Source: Microbacteriaceae bacterium (GTDB lineage Bacteria; Actinomycetota; Actinomycetes; Actinomycetales; Microbacteriaceae). From it: a stretch of 25,872 bases of DNA. Under the pieces are notes generated by a model. The model did not search any database. It had not been told where the DNA came from and worked only from the letters and a program-made list of their open reading frames with translations. Where the stretch lies: contig JAAYAS010000149.1 of assembly GCA_012719255.1 (NCBI GenBank), positions 1-25,872 on the forward strand, in the 5' to 3' direction. The translations under genes and the position numbers were made by a program. This document shows, in pieces, positions 7,762-15,020 of this stretch. Within the stretch, counting starts at the first letter, position 1. The number at the start of each line of letters is the position of its first letter.

Positions 7762-8531
7762 TCGACCTCGCGAACCGGGTCGTCGTCGTCACCGGCGCGG
7801 CCCGCGGCCAGGGCCGGGCCGAGGCGGAGCTCTGCCGCGACCTCGGCGCGACCGTCTACGCGGGCGACCTCGCCGCCCCCGACCTCGACGGCATCATCGG
7901 CGTCGAGCTCGACGTGTCGCGCGAGGACCACTGGGAGCGCTTCGCGGCCGAGCTCCGCGAGGCGGGCGTGCGGCTGCACGGCCTCGTGAACAACGCCGGC
8001 ATCTCGGGCAGGAGCCGGCTGCTCGATGCCGATCTCGAGGAGATCGGCCGCGTGTTCGGCATCAACGCGATGGGGCCGCTGCTCGGGATGAAGCACCTCG
8101 CGCCGCTCATGGTCGAGGGCGCCTCGATCGTGAACACCGGCTCGGTCGCCGGCCTCACCGCGCACACCGGCGTCGCCTACAACTCGGCGAAGTGGGCGCT
8201 GCGCGGGCTGTCGAAGGCCGCGGCGCTCGAGCTCGGCCCGCAGGGCGTGCGCGTGAACTACATCGCGCCCGGCTTCATCGACACCGACATGACGATGAAC
8301 GCCCCGCCGGGATTCCCCGAGGCGAACGTCGCCGGCGCGCCCCTCGGTCGCGGCGGCACCGTCGACGAGGTGGCGGCGCTCGTCGCCTTCCTCCTCTCCG
8401 ACGCCTCGGCGTTCATCACCGGCGCCGAGATCCCCATCGACGGCGGCCTGACGAGCCACGTCGGCACGAAGTGGCTCCACGACTACCTCGCCGCGTACGC
8501 CTCGCCGTCCGACGGGCCGCAGTGGGCCTGA
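7758..8531 (+). CDS. Short-chain dehydrogenase/reductase (classical SDR)
   Basis: This is an NAD(P)-dependent oxidoreductase of 257 residues, normal for classical SDRs. The cofactor motif TGAARGQG (12-19), NNAG (78-81) and catalytic Ser129, Tyr141 and Lys145 (YNSAK) are present, as is the PGFIDTDM segment after the active site. The acidic residue in GDLAAPDLDG at the end of strand 2 suggests NAD rather than NADP, but weakly. The start is GTG 7758, overlapping the previous stop, with CTGGAGGA about 7 bases upstream. In this context it would oxidise an alcohol made by the P450 or the VAO-like enzyme to the ketone used by the Baeyer-Villiger enzyme. That role is inference. Confidence 0.9.
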   Translation: MIDLANRVVVVTGAARGQGRAEAELCRDLGATVYAGDLAAPDLDGIIGVELDVSREDHWERFAAELREAGVRLHGLVNNAGISGRSRLLDADLEEIGRVFGINAMGPLLGMKHLAPLMVEGASIVNTGSVAGLTAHTGVAYNSAKWALRGLSKAAALELGPQGVRVNYIAPGFIDTDMTMNAPPGFPEANVAGAPLGRGGTVDEVAALVAFLLSDASAFITGAEIPIDGGLTSHVGTKWLHDYLAAYASPSDGPQWA

Positions 8532-8547
8532 GCCCGAGCGCCGCGCG

Positions 8548-8594
8548 GACGACGAAGGGCCGCCTCCCCATCCGGGAGGCGGCCCTTCGTCGTC
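8548..8594. terminator. Bidirectional hairpin terminator between convergent genes
   Basis: Perfect 21-base inverted arms (8548-8568 and 8574-8594) with a 5-base loop sit between the SDR stop (8531) and the dioxygenase stop (8602). It should serve both strands. Its stem base carries GACGAAGGG, also found in the terminator at 16484-16529. Confidence 0.88.
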
Positions 8595-8601
8595 GTCGGC
8601 G

Positions 8602-9492
8602 CTACTTCGCGGCGATCGCCTCGCGCGCGGGGAACAGCCCGTGCGAGCGGAACTCGGTGAAGTCGTAGATCGACCACTTCGTCGCCCACTTGAGGTCGTC
8701 GGCGGGCCAGACGATCGGCGGCCGCTCGTCGTCGTAGATGTGCTCGAGGTCGGCGTAGAGCTCGACCACCGCGCCGGTGGGCTCGACGTAGTAGGCGGCG
8801 ATGTTGTGGCCGGCGCCGTGGCGCACCGGGCCCATGAGCAGGCGCAGGCCGTGCTCGTGGAGGCGGTCGCCCACCTTGCCGAGGTCGGCGATCGACTGCA
8901 CCTGCCAGGCGTGGTGGTGCATCCAGCCCTTGCCCTTGATGAGGGCGACGCCGTGGTGCTCGGGGTTGCAGCGGAGGAAGTAGGCGAAGTCGTCGCCGAT
9001 CACGTCGCTGATGCGGAAGTCGAGCACGTCGACGAAGAAGCGCAGCGTGGCCTGGAGGTCCTTCGGGTGGAGGTTGACGTGCCCGAAACGGTCGGGGGCG
9101 TGGCCGGCGGGCACGATGTCGGCGGTCTGCGGACCGATGTAGATCTCGTAGACGAAGTCCTCGGGGCCGATGAAGGCGAAGCCGTCCTCGACGCCGGCGT
9201 GGAGCGGCGTCTCGCTGATGATCGGGTAGCCGGCCTCGCGGACGCGGGTGCGGGCGGTGTCGAGGCCGCGGCGGCCGGCGGCGATGAGGCCGATGTGGCC
9301 GACGCCGTGCTCGGGGGCGTCGATGTAGACGAGCTCGTGGTGCTTCTTCGCGGCCGACGACATGTAGACGGCGTTGCCGCTGCGGTCGGTCTCGACGAGG
9401 CCGAGGATGTCGCGGGCGTGCGCGACCGATGCCTCGATGTCGCTCGTGTGCATCGAGATGTAGCCGATTTCGCTGATGACTCCGAATGCCAT
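8602..9492 (-). CDS. Extradiol ring-cleavage dioxygenase, two-domain type I (VOC fold)
   Basis: This is an Fe(II)- or Mn(II)-dependent catechol 2,3-dioxygenase-like enzyme of 296 residues, consisting of two vicinal-oxygen-chelate domains. Predicted metal ligands in the C-terminal domain are His138 (GHVNLHP), His194 (MHHHAWQV) and Glu244 (VVELY). The C-terminal ELYADLEHIYDD segment is typical. The start is placed at 9492 because AGGAG lies 6 bases upstream on the minus strand; an in-frame start at 9528 would add 12 unlikely residues. A perfect split palindrome (9539-9577) lies just upstream. It should open the ring of a catechol- or hydroquinone-like intermediate made by neighbouring enzymes. 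The physiological substrate is not determinable from sequence. Confidence 0.9.
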   Translation of the reverse strand: MAFGVISEIGYISMHTSDIEASVAHARDILGLVETDRSGNAVYMSSAAKKHHELVYIDAPEHGVGHIGLIAAGRRGLDTARTRVREAGYPIISETPLHAGVEDGFAFIGPEDFVYEIYIGPQTADIVPAGHAPDRFGHVNLHPKDLQATLRFFVDVLDFRISDVIGDDFAYFLRCNPEHHGVALIKGKGWMHHHAWQVQSIADLGKVGDRLHEHGLRLLMGPVRHGAGHNIAAYYVEPTGAVVELYADLEHIYDDERPPIVWPADDLKWATKWSIYDFTEFRSHGLFPAREAIAAK

Positions 9493-9538
9493 GGTGCTCC
9501 TGCCGGGGTGAGGTGTGGCTCGGAGCACGCCATTGCGC

Positions 9539-9577
9539 CCCGATAGTGCATAACCCTATCAAAAATGCACTATCGGG
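9539..9577. promoter_or_regulatory. Perfect split palindrome between the GntR gene and the dioxygenase
   Basis: Perfect 13-base arms (9539-9551 and 9565-9577) with core ATAGTGCAT / ATGCACTAT are separated by 13 bases. The site lies 47 bases upstream of the dioxygenase start and 20 bases after the regulator's stop. A weak minus-strand promoter, TGGTCC (9581-9576) to TAGGGT (9558-9553) with 17-base spacing, would be covered by it. It is the best copy of a motif also found at 715-745 and 10360-10390. A hairpin terminator for the GntR gene is the alternative, but the AT-rich core and the other copies favour an operator. Confidence 0.65.
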
Positions 9578-9595
9578 ACCAGGGGTGCGGGCGGC

Positions 9596-10300
9596 TCAGT
9601 CGCCGGCGGCGTCGGGGTCGGCCTCGGGGAGGAGGCCCGATTCGAGGATGAGCTCCATCGATCGCGTGTAGTGGTCGCGCAGCAGGGCGCCGGCGCGCTC
9701 GGGGTCGCGATCGATCACCGCGGCGACGATGTCGCGGTGCTCGGCGTCGATGTCGCGGCCGAGCACGCGGTCGGTCGGCACGGTCCAGCGCCGGTAGAGC
9801 GAGTTCGCGTCGGAGAGCTTCGCCGACAGCTCGATGAGCATCGGCACGCCGCACGACGACATGAGCTTCTCGTGGAACGCGTTGTGGGCGTTCACCCACT
9901 CCTGCGAGATGCCGCCGTGCGCGGCCTCGTCGTGGCGGGGGGTGCGCTCGAGCGTGTGCAGCGCCGCGAACACCTCCGACTCCCACTCGAGGTCGCCGCG
10001 CTCGATGGCGAGACGGATGCCGAACTCCTCGGCGATGCAGCGCAGCTCGTTGAAGTCGCGCAGCTCGGCGAGCGAGAGCGTCGGCACGAAGAAGCCGCGG
10101 TTCGGCTTGAGGTCGATGAGCCGCTCGCCGGTGAGGTGCGTGAGCGCCTCGCGCACGACGGTGCTGCTCGTCTCGTAGTGAATCGAGAGGGCCGCGAGCT
10201 GGAGCTTCTCGCCCGGGAGCCACTGGCCGCTGAGGATGTCCTGCCGCAGCCGCTCGCGGACGGCGGTGCTCAGGGTCTCGGATTTTCCGCGTCGTGCCAT
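9596..10300 (-). CDS. GntR-family regulator, FadR subfamily with FCD domain
   Basis: This is a predicted transcription factor of 234 residues. The N-terminal winged helix is seen in STAVRERLRQDILSG and the recognition region TSSTVVREALTHL (about residues 11-57). The all-helical FCD effector domain follows, with metal/ligand-binding histidine regions NAFHEKL, AEHRDI and LRDHYTR. FCD-type GntR proteins usually repress nearby catabolic genes and release DNA on binding a pathway acid. The start at 10300 has no ribosome site, but TATTCT (10312-10307, minus strand) ends 6 bases upstream, as in leaderless actinobacterial mRNAs. It is flanked on both sides by copies of the split palindrome, which fits local control by this protein (inference). 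Confidence 0.88.
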   Translation of the reverse strand: MARRGKSETLSTAVRERLRQDILSGQWLPGEKLQLAALSIHYETSSTVVREALTHLTGERLIDLKPNRGFFVPTLSLAELRDFNELRCIAEEFGIRLAIERGDLEWESEVFAALHTLERTPRHDEAAHGGISQEWVNAHNAFHEKLMSSCGVPMLIELSAKLSDANSLYRRWTVPTDRVLGRDIDAEHRDIVAAVIDRDPERAGALLRDHYTRSMELILESGLLPEADPDAAGD

Positions 10301-10359
10301 GAATGCAGAATACGCGAGGGATGCGCATCAGGATGCGGAACGCGGCATCTTCGCGAAAA

Positions 10360-10403
10360 ATAATGTATTCCCGCGTGACAAATGCACAATGCAGGGTTAG
10401 GCT
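10360..10403 (+). promoter_or_regulatory. FAH-operon promoter overlapped by a split palindrome
   Basis: The -35 is GTGACA (10375-10380) and the -10 is TAGGCT (10398-10403), with a 17-base spacer. The palindrome's left arm ATAATGTAT (10360-10368) lies just upstream of the -35. Its right arm ATGCACAAT (10382-10390) lies in the spacer. The arms have the same 13-base separation as the sites at 715 and 9539. A repressor bound here would block the promoter. The site is also about 50 bases upstream of the divergent GntR promoter. Confidence 0.6.
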
Positions 10404-10465
10404 GGCGCAGAGCAATCGGCACGGCGGCGTCCCCGCCGGCCCCGGTCATGTCAGAGAGGACATCC

Positions 10466-11314
10466 ATGCGCTACGCGAGCTACATCACCGCCGACGGTCG
10501 CGACACCTGGGGGGTCGAGCGCGACGGTGCGCTCCACGACCTGGGCCCGAGCGGCCTCGCCGTCGCCCCGACCCTGCGCGACGCCATCATCGAGGGCAAG
10601 CTCGACCCGGCCCCGGCCGTCGACGGCGCCCCCGAGCAGCCGGTCGAGGGCACCCGCTTCCTCCCGGTCGTCGGCGGCGAGCCGAAGGTCATCTGCATCG
10701 GCGTGAACTACCTCACCCACAAGGACGAGACCGGCCGCCCCGACGTCGAGTTCCCGACCGTCTTCTCGCGCTTCGCCGACACCCTCTGGCCGCACGGAGA
10801 GGACGTCACCATCCCCGCCGACAGCGAGAAGTACGACTACGAGGGCGAGGTCGCGCTCGTCATCGGCAAGCCCGCCTACCGCGTCTCGCGCGACGACGCC
10901 TACGAGCACGTCGCCGGCTACGCCGCGTTCAACGACTTCTCGGCCCGCGACTGGCAGCGCCACACCGGCCAGTGGATCCCCGGCAAGAACTTCCCCGAGT
11001 CGGGCACCTTCGGGCCCTACTACGTGCCGGCGACCGACATCGACGACATCGAGGCCGTCGAGATCACCACCCGCGTCAACGGCGAGGTGCGCCAGCACGC
11101 CGCCCTCAGCGACCTCATCTTCGACATCCCCGCGCAGATCGAGTACGTGACGAAGTTCACCCCGCTCGCTCCCGGCGACATCATCGTCACCGGCACCCCC
11201 GGCGGCGTCGGCCTGTTCATGGACCCGCCGACCTTCCTCGCCGACGGCGACGTCGTCGAGGTCGAGGTCACCGGCATGGGCACGCTGCGCAACACCATGG
11301 TCGCCGGCGAGTAG
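10466..11314 (+). CDS. Fumarylacetoacetate hydrolase (FAH) family protein
   Basis: This is a 282-residue member of the FAH superfamily, which hydrolyses, isomerises or decarboxylates 2-oxo/4-hydroxy dicarboxylic ring-cleavage products. The divalent-metal site is visible: YEGE (Glu126, Glu128) and Asp157 in NDFSARDWQ. Lys174 in PGKNFP and the TGTPGGVG loop (242-249) are also conserved. The start at 10466 has GAGAGGA 6 bases upstream; an in-frame ATG at 10382 lies inside the promoter and is rejected. It is the first gene of an operon with a flavin hydroxylase, Baeyer-Villiger enzyme and esterase. With the extradiol dioxygenase it is expected to process the ring-opened product (inference). Confidence 0.92.
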   Translation: MRYASYITADGRDTWGVERDGALHDLGPSGLAVAPTLRDAIIEGKLDPAPAVDGAPEQPVEGTRFLPVVGGEPKVICIGVNYLTHKDETGRPDVEFPTVFSRFADTLWPHGEDVTIPADSEKYDYEGEVALVIGKPAYRVSRDDAYEHVAGYAAFNDFSARDWQRHTGQWIPGKNFPESGTFGPYYVPATDIDDIEAVEITTRVNGEVRQHAALSDLIFDIPAQIEYVTKFTPLAPGDIIVTGTPGGVGLFMDPPTFLADGDVVEVEVTGMGTLRNTMVAGE

Positions 11315-11339
11315 CCGCCCGACCGCGCAAGGAGCCGAC

Positions 11340-12998
11340 GTGTCCTCCCGCACCACGAACCAGTCCGACGTCATCGTCGTCGGCGCCGGCCCGATCGGGC
11401 TGGTGGCGGCGTTGCTCATCGCCGATGCCGGCATCCGCACCACGGTCGTCGAGCGCGCCCTCGCGCCGAGCGACCTGCCGCGCGCGATCAGCCTGCAGGA
11501 CGAGTCGCTGCGCACCTTCGAGCAGCTCGGCATCGCCGAGGCGCTGAAGGCCGAGTCGCTGCTCGACACCGGCAGCCGCTACTTCGGCCTCGACGACCGC
11601 CTGCTCGCCGAGGCGAAGCCGGTGCCCTCGCGCATCGGCCAGCCCGCGAAGACGCAGTTCGACCAGCCCATCCTCGAGCAGCTGCTGTTCGACCGGGCCG
11701 TCGAGCACCCCGGCATCGAGCTGCTGCTCGGCACCGAGGCCGTCGAGCTCGTGCACGACACCGAGGGCGTCGTCCTCACCGTCGAGGGCCCGGATGCGTC
11801 GGGCGAGCAGGTGCGCCGCGAGCTGCGCGCCGGCTGGCTGCTCGGCGCCGACGGCGGCAAGAGCTTCACCCGCGCCGCCCTCGGCATCGACCTCGTCGGC
11901 ACCACCCAGCCGCAGCGCTGGATCGTCATCGACCTGCTCGGCGACGAGACGCCGCGCGAGAAGTTCGCCGACTTCCACTGCGACGGCGAGCGCCCCTACG
12001 TGCTCGTGCCCGGCATCAAGGGCCGGCTGCGCATCGAGTTCATGCTCTTCGACCACGAGGACGCCGACGAGATGACCCGGCCCGAGCGCATCCACGACCT
12101 CGTGGTTCCGAAGTTCCGCCGCGAGCTCGACCCCGACGACGTGCGCCGCGCCGCGGTCTACGTCGCCCACCAGCGGGTCGCGCGCCACTACCGCCGCGGC
12201 CGCGCCTTCCTCATCGGCGACGCCGCCCACCTCATGCCGCCGTTCGCGGGCCAGGGCCTCAACGCGGGCGTGCGCGACGCGCACAACGCCGCGTGGAAGA
12301 TCATCGAGGCCGTCAAGGGCGGCGCCACCGAGGCGCTCCTCGACAGCTACGAGACCGAGCGCCGCACCCACGGCGCGAAGATGGTCGAGGTGTCGCGCCG
12401 CATCGGCGCCGTCGTGATGGCGACGAACCCCGCCGCCACCCGCGTCCGCGACGCGGCCGTGCGGGTCGTCAACCTCGTGCCGAAGGCGCGCCGGTTCCTC
12501 GCGAACATGCGCTTCATCACCCCGCCCGACTACGCCGACGGCGTCGCCGTGGCCCCCGCCGGCGGCACCACCCCGCTGCCCGGCGTCGAGCCCGGCAAGG
12601 CGCTCAGCCAGCCGACCGTCGTCGACGCCGACGGCGTCGAGCGGGGCCTCGACGCCCACCTCGGCGCCGGCTGGTCGGTGATCGGCCTCGGCGCCGACCC
12701 CGGGCAGCTCGACCCGTACTGGACCGGCATCGACGCCGAGCTCGTGCGGCTGCTGCCGCCCGCATCCCGCCCCCGCCCCGCCGTCGGCGACGGTCCGGGC
12801 TCGACGCAGGTCGCCGAGACGCAGCCCGTGCTCACCGGGTCGCACACCGGCAAGCCGGTCTTCATCGCGGTCCGCCCCGACCGCTACGTCGCCGCCGTGT
12901 TCGCGCCGGCCGACGAGCAGCGCGTCATCGGCGAGCTGCGCCACTTCGTCGACGATCGCGCCCGCGCGGCTCGACGCACCGCATCCGAGCGCGCCTGA
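11340..12998 (+). CDS. FAD-dependent aromatic hydroxylase, MhpA/PheA type
   Basis: This is a single-component flavoprotein monooxygenase of 552 residues. The FAD motifs of group A aromatic hydroxylases are present: GAGPIG (15-20), the DG motif around GADGGKS (169-174) and the GD motif LIGDAAHLMPP (291-301) with GQGLNAGVRDAHNAAWK after it. RAISLQDESLRTF resembles the segment in 3-(3-hydroxyphenyl)propionate hydroxylases. A thioredoxin-like C-terminal region carries WSVIGLGADPG and HTGKPVFIAVRPDRYVAAVF. The start is GTG 11340 with AAGGAG 5 bases upstream; the gene lies 25 bases after the FAH gene. The likely reaction is NAD(P)H-dependent ring hydroxylation giving a dihydroxy or trihydroxy substrate for ring cleavage. 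Confidence 0.9.
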   Translation: MSSRTTNQSDVIVVGAGPIGLVAALLIADAGIRTTVVERALAPSDLPRAISLQDESLRTFEQLGIAEALKAESLLDTGSRYFGLDDRLLAEAKPVPSRIGQPAKTQFDQPILEQLLFDRAVEHPGIELLLGTEAVELVHDTEGVVLTVEGPDASGEQVRRELRAGWLLGADGGKSFTRAALGIDLVGTTQPQRWIVIDLLGDETPREKFADFHCDGERPYVLVPGIKGRLRIEFMLFDHEDADEMTRPERIHDLVVPKFRRELDPDDVRRAAVYVAHQRVARHYRRGRAFLIGDAAHLMPPFAGQGLNAGVRDAHNAAWKIIEAVKGGATEALLDSYETERRTHGAKMVEVSRRIGAVVMATNPAATRVRDAAVRVVNLVPKARRFLANMRFITPPDYADGVAVAPAGGTTPLPGVEPGKALSQPTVVDADGVERGLDAHLGAGWSVIGLGADPGQLDPYWTGIDAELVRLLPPASRPRPAVGDGPGSTQVAETQPVLTGSHTGKPVFIAVRPDRYVAAVFAPADEQRVIGELRHFVDDRARAARRTASERA

Positions 12999-13025
12999 GG
13001 CGCCGCGCACCATCAGGAGAACACC

Positions 13026-15020
13026 ATGAGCAACGCAACGACGACGGAGTCGAGCGACGGCCGCTACGGCGACCTCTACTGGATCGACGAGTACACCCCC
13101 ATCACCGAGACCGACGACGAGCTGCGCGCCTACGTCGACGGCGCCGAGGCCCCCGTGCTGCTCGCCGCCCTCGCGGCGACCCTGCGCGACACGAGCATCC
13201 TCGAGCCCGGCCTCACCCCGCCGCTGCGCCCGATGGGCGCCTACCTCGAGCTGCACGGCGGCATGAGCGACGAGCAGCTCGCCCGCGCCCGCGAGCTCGC
13301 CTTCGAGGCGCTCAAGCGCGTGCGCGACGAGGGCATCCGCTCGGTCGAGCAGCTGCCCGCCGAGCTCGCCGACGAGATCCTCCACTGGTTCACCGACGGC
13401 CGCACCGACGACGAGGGCTACGCGGGCCAGCTCAAGCACGAGTTCGACCTCGCCCCCGACAAGAACGGCGCCGCCGACTGGAGCTTCGACGAGCTCGCGA
13501 AGGGCCGCGAGTTCGAGGTGCTCATCGTCGGCGCCGGCATTTCGGGCATCGCCGCCGCCTGGCGCCTGCAGGAGGCCGGCGTGCCGTTCACCTGGATCGA
13601 GGGCTCGCACCGCGTCGGCGGCACCTGGTGGAAGAACCACTACCCGGGCGTCCGCCTCGACACCCCCACCTACGGCTACAGCTTCTCGTTCGCGCAGCGC
13701 ACCGACTGGCCGCACCAGTTCGCCACCGGCGGCGAGGTGCTCGAGTACCTCGAGGACGTGTTCGACCTCGCGGGCTGGAAGCACGACGACGTCGAGTTCG
13801 AGACGCACCTGCTGCGCGCCGAGTTCGACGAGGAGCGCGGCGTGTGGCGCGCCACCACCCGCGCGAAGGACGGCACCGAGACGACCCGCGACTTCAACGC
13901 GATCATCACCGGCGTCGGCCAGCTCGACCACCCGTTCATCCCCGAGTGGCCCGGCCAGGAGACCTTCAAGGGCGCCCAGATGCACTCGGCGCAGTGGGAC
14001 CACTCGGTCGACCTCAAGGGCAAGCGCGTCGCCGTCATCGGCACCGGCGCGAGCGCCTACCAGATCGTGCCGGCGCTCGTCGACGACGTCGCCGAGATGA
14101 TCGTGTTCCAGCGCAGCGCCCCGTGGATGCTGCCCGCCCCGACCTACCACGAGCGGATGAGCGAGGCGGCCGAGTGGTTGCACTCGAAGGTGCCCCACTA
14201 CGGCCACCTGTTCCGCCTCTGGGTGACCGCCGGCGGCATCGACGGCCGCATCCACATCGCCCAGGCCGAGGAGGGCTGGGAGGGCGCCCCGCAGAGCGTC
14301 TCGCGCGCGAACGAGGAGTTCCGCCAGGAGATCATCAAGCGCTACGAGCAGCAGTACGAGGGCCGCCCCGACCTGCTCGAGGTCGCCATCCCGCACTACC
14401 CGCCGTCGGCGAAGCGCATGCTCCGTGACAACGGCGTGTGGGCGGCGGCGCTGCGCGACCCGCGCACCCGCGTCATCACCACCGGCCTCGAGGGCTTCGA
14501 GGAGGACGCGCTCATCACCGGCGACGGCGAGCGCATCGAGGTCGACGCGGTGATCTACGCCACCGGCTTCCGCCCGAGCGACTACCTCGACCCGATCGAG
14601 ATCGTCGGCCGCGGCGGCGTCGAGATCCACGACTACTGGGGCGGCGACGCGAAGGGCTTCGCCGGCATCACCGTGCCGGGCTTCCCGAACCTCTTCATGC
14701 TGCTCGGCCCGAACACCGGCGGCGTCGTCGCCGGCGGCCTGCACTTCATGATCGAGCGCGCCGCCGAGTACGCGGTGAAGGCGATCAAGGAGCTGCTCGT
14801 GCGCGACGCGAAGGCGCTCGACCTCACGCAGGAGGCGCTCGACCGCCACATCGCGTGGGTCGACGGCGAGAACTACCGCATGACCTGGGGTCAGCCCTAC
14901 GTGCGCACCTGGTACAAGAACCGCTTCAACCGCGTCTCGCAGGTGTGGCCGTTCCGCACCAGCGAGTACTGGCGCATCACCGAGCGGGTCGACGCCGACG
15001 ACTACGAGTTCCTCGCGTGA
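13026..15020 (+). CDS. Baeyer-Villiger monooxygenase, 4-hydroxyacetophenone monooxygenase-like
   Basis: This is a type I Baeyer-Villiger monooxygenase of 664 residues that inserts oxygen next to a ketone to give an ester. Two dinucleotide-binding motifs are present (GAGISG 169-174 for FAD; GTGASA 339-344 for NADPH). Between them is the family fingerprint FKGAQMHSAQWD (314-325). Also present are GGTWWKNHYPGVRLD (198-212) and ATGFRPSDYLDP in the C-terminal half. An N-terminal extension of about 160 residues before the FAD motif is a hallmark of the 4-hydroxyacetophenone monooxygenase subgroup. The ribosome site AGGAGA precedes ATG 13026. Its stop overlaps the GTG of the esterase, giving coupled translation and a logical ketone-to-ester-to-alcohol pair. 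Whether the natural ketone is aromatic is inference. Confidence 0.92.
   Translation: MSNATTTESSDGRYGDLYWIDEYTPITETDDELRAYVDGAEAPVLLAALAATLRDTSILEPGLTPPLRPMGAYLELHGGMSDEQLARARELAFEALKRVRDEGIRSVEQLPAELADEILHWFTDGRTDDEGYAGQLKHEFDLAPDKNGAADWSFDELAKGREFEVLIVGAGISGIAAAWRLQEAGVPFTWIEGSHRVGGTWWKNHYPGVRLDTPTYGYSFSFAQRTDWPHQFATGGEVLEYLEDVFDLAGWKHDDVEFETHLLRAEFDEERGVWRATTRAKDGTETTRDFNAIITGVGQLDHPFIPEWPGQETFKGAQMHSAQWDHSVDLKGKRVAVIGTGASAYQIVPALVDDVAEMIVFQRSAPWMLPAPTYHERMSEAAEWLHSKVPHYGHLFRLWVTAGGIDGRIHIAQAEEGWEGAPQSVSRANEEFRQEIIKRYEQQYEGRPDLLEVAIPHYPPSAKRMLRDNGVWAAALRDPRTRVITTGLEGFEEDALITGDGERIEVDAVIYATGFRPSDYLDPIEIVGRGGVEIHDYWGGDAKGFAGITVPGFPNLFMLLGPNTGGVVAGGLHFMIERAAEYAVKAIKELLVRDAKALDLTQEALDRHIAWVDGENYRMTWGQPYVRTWYKNRFNRVSQVWPFRTSEYWRITERVDADDYEFLA

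Noticed and set aside
11268..14849. Long minus-strand open frame opposite the hydroxylase and BVMO genes
   Set aside because: Same GC artefact: no recognisable domain, and it overlaps two well-supported genes.
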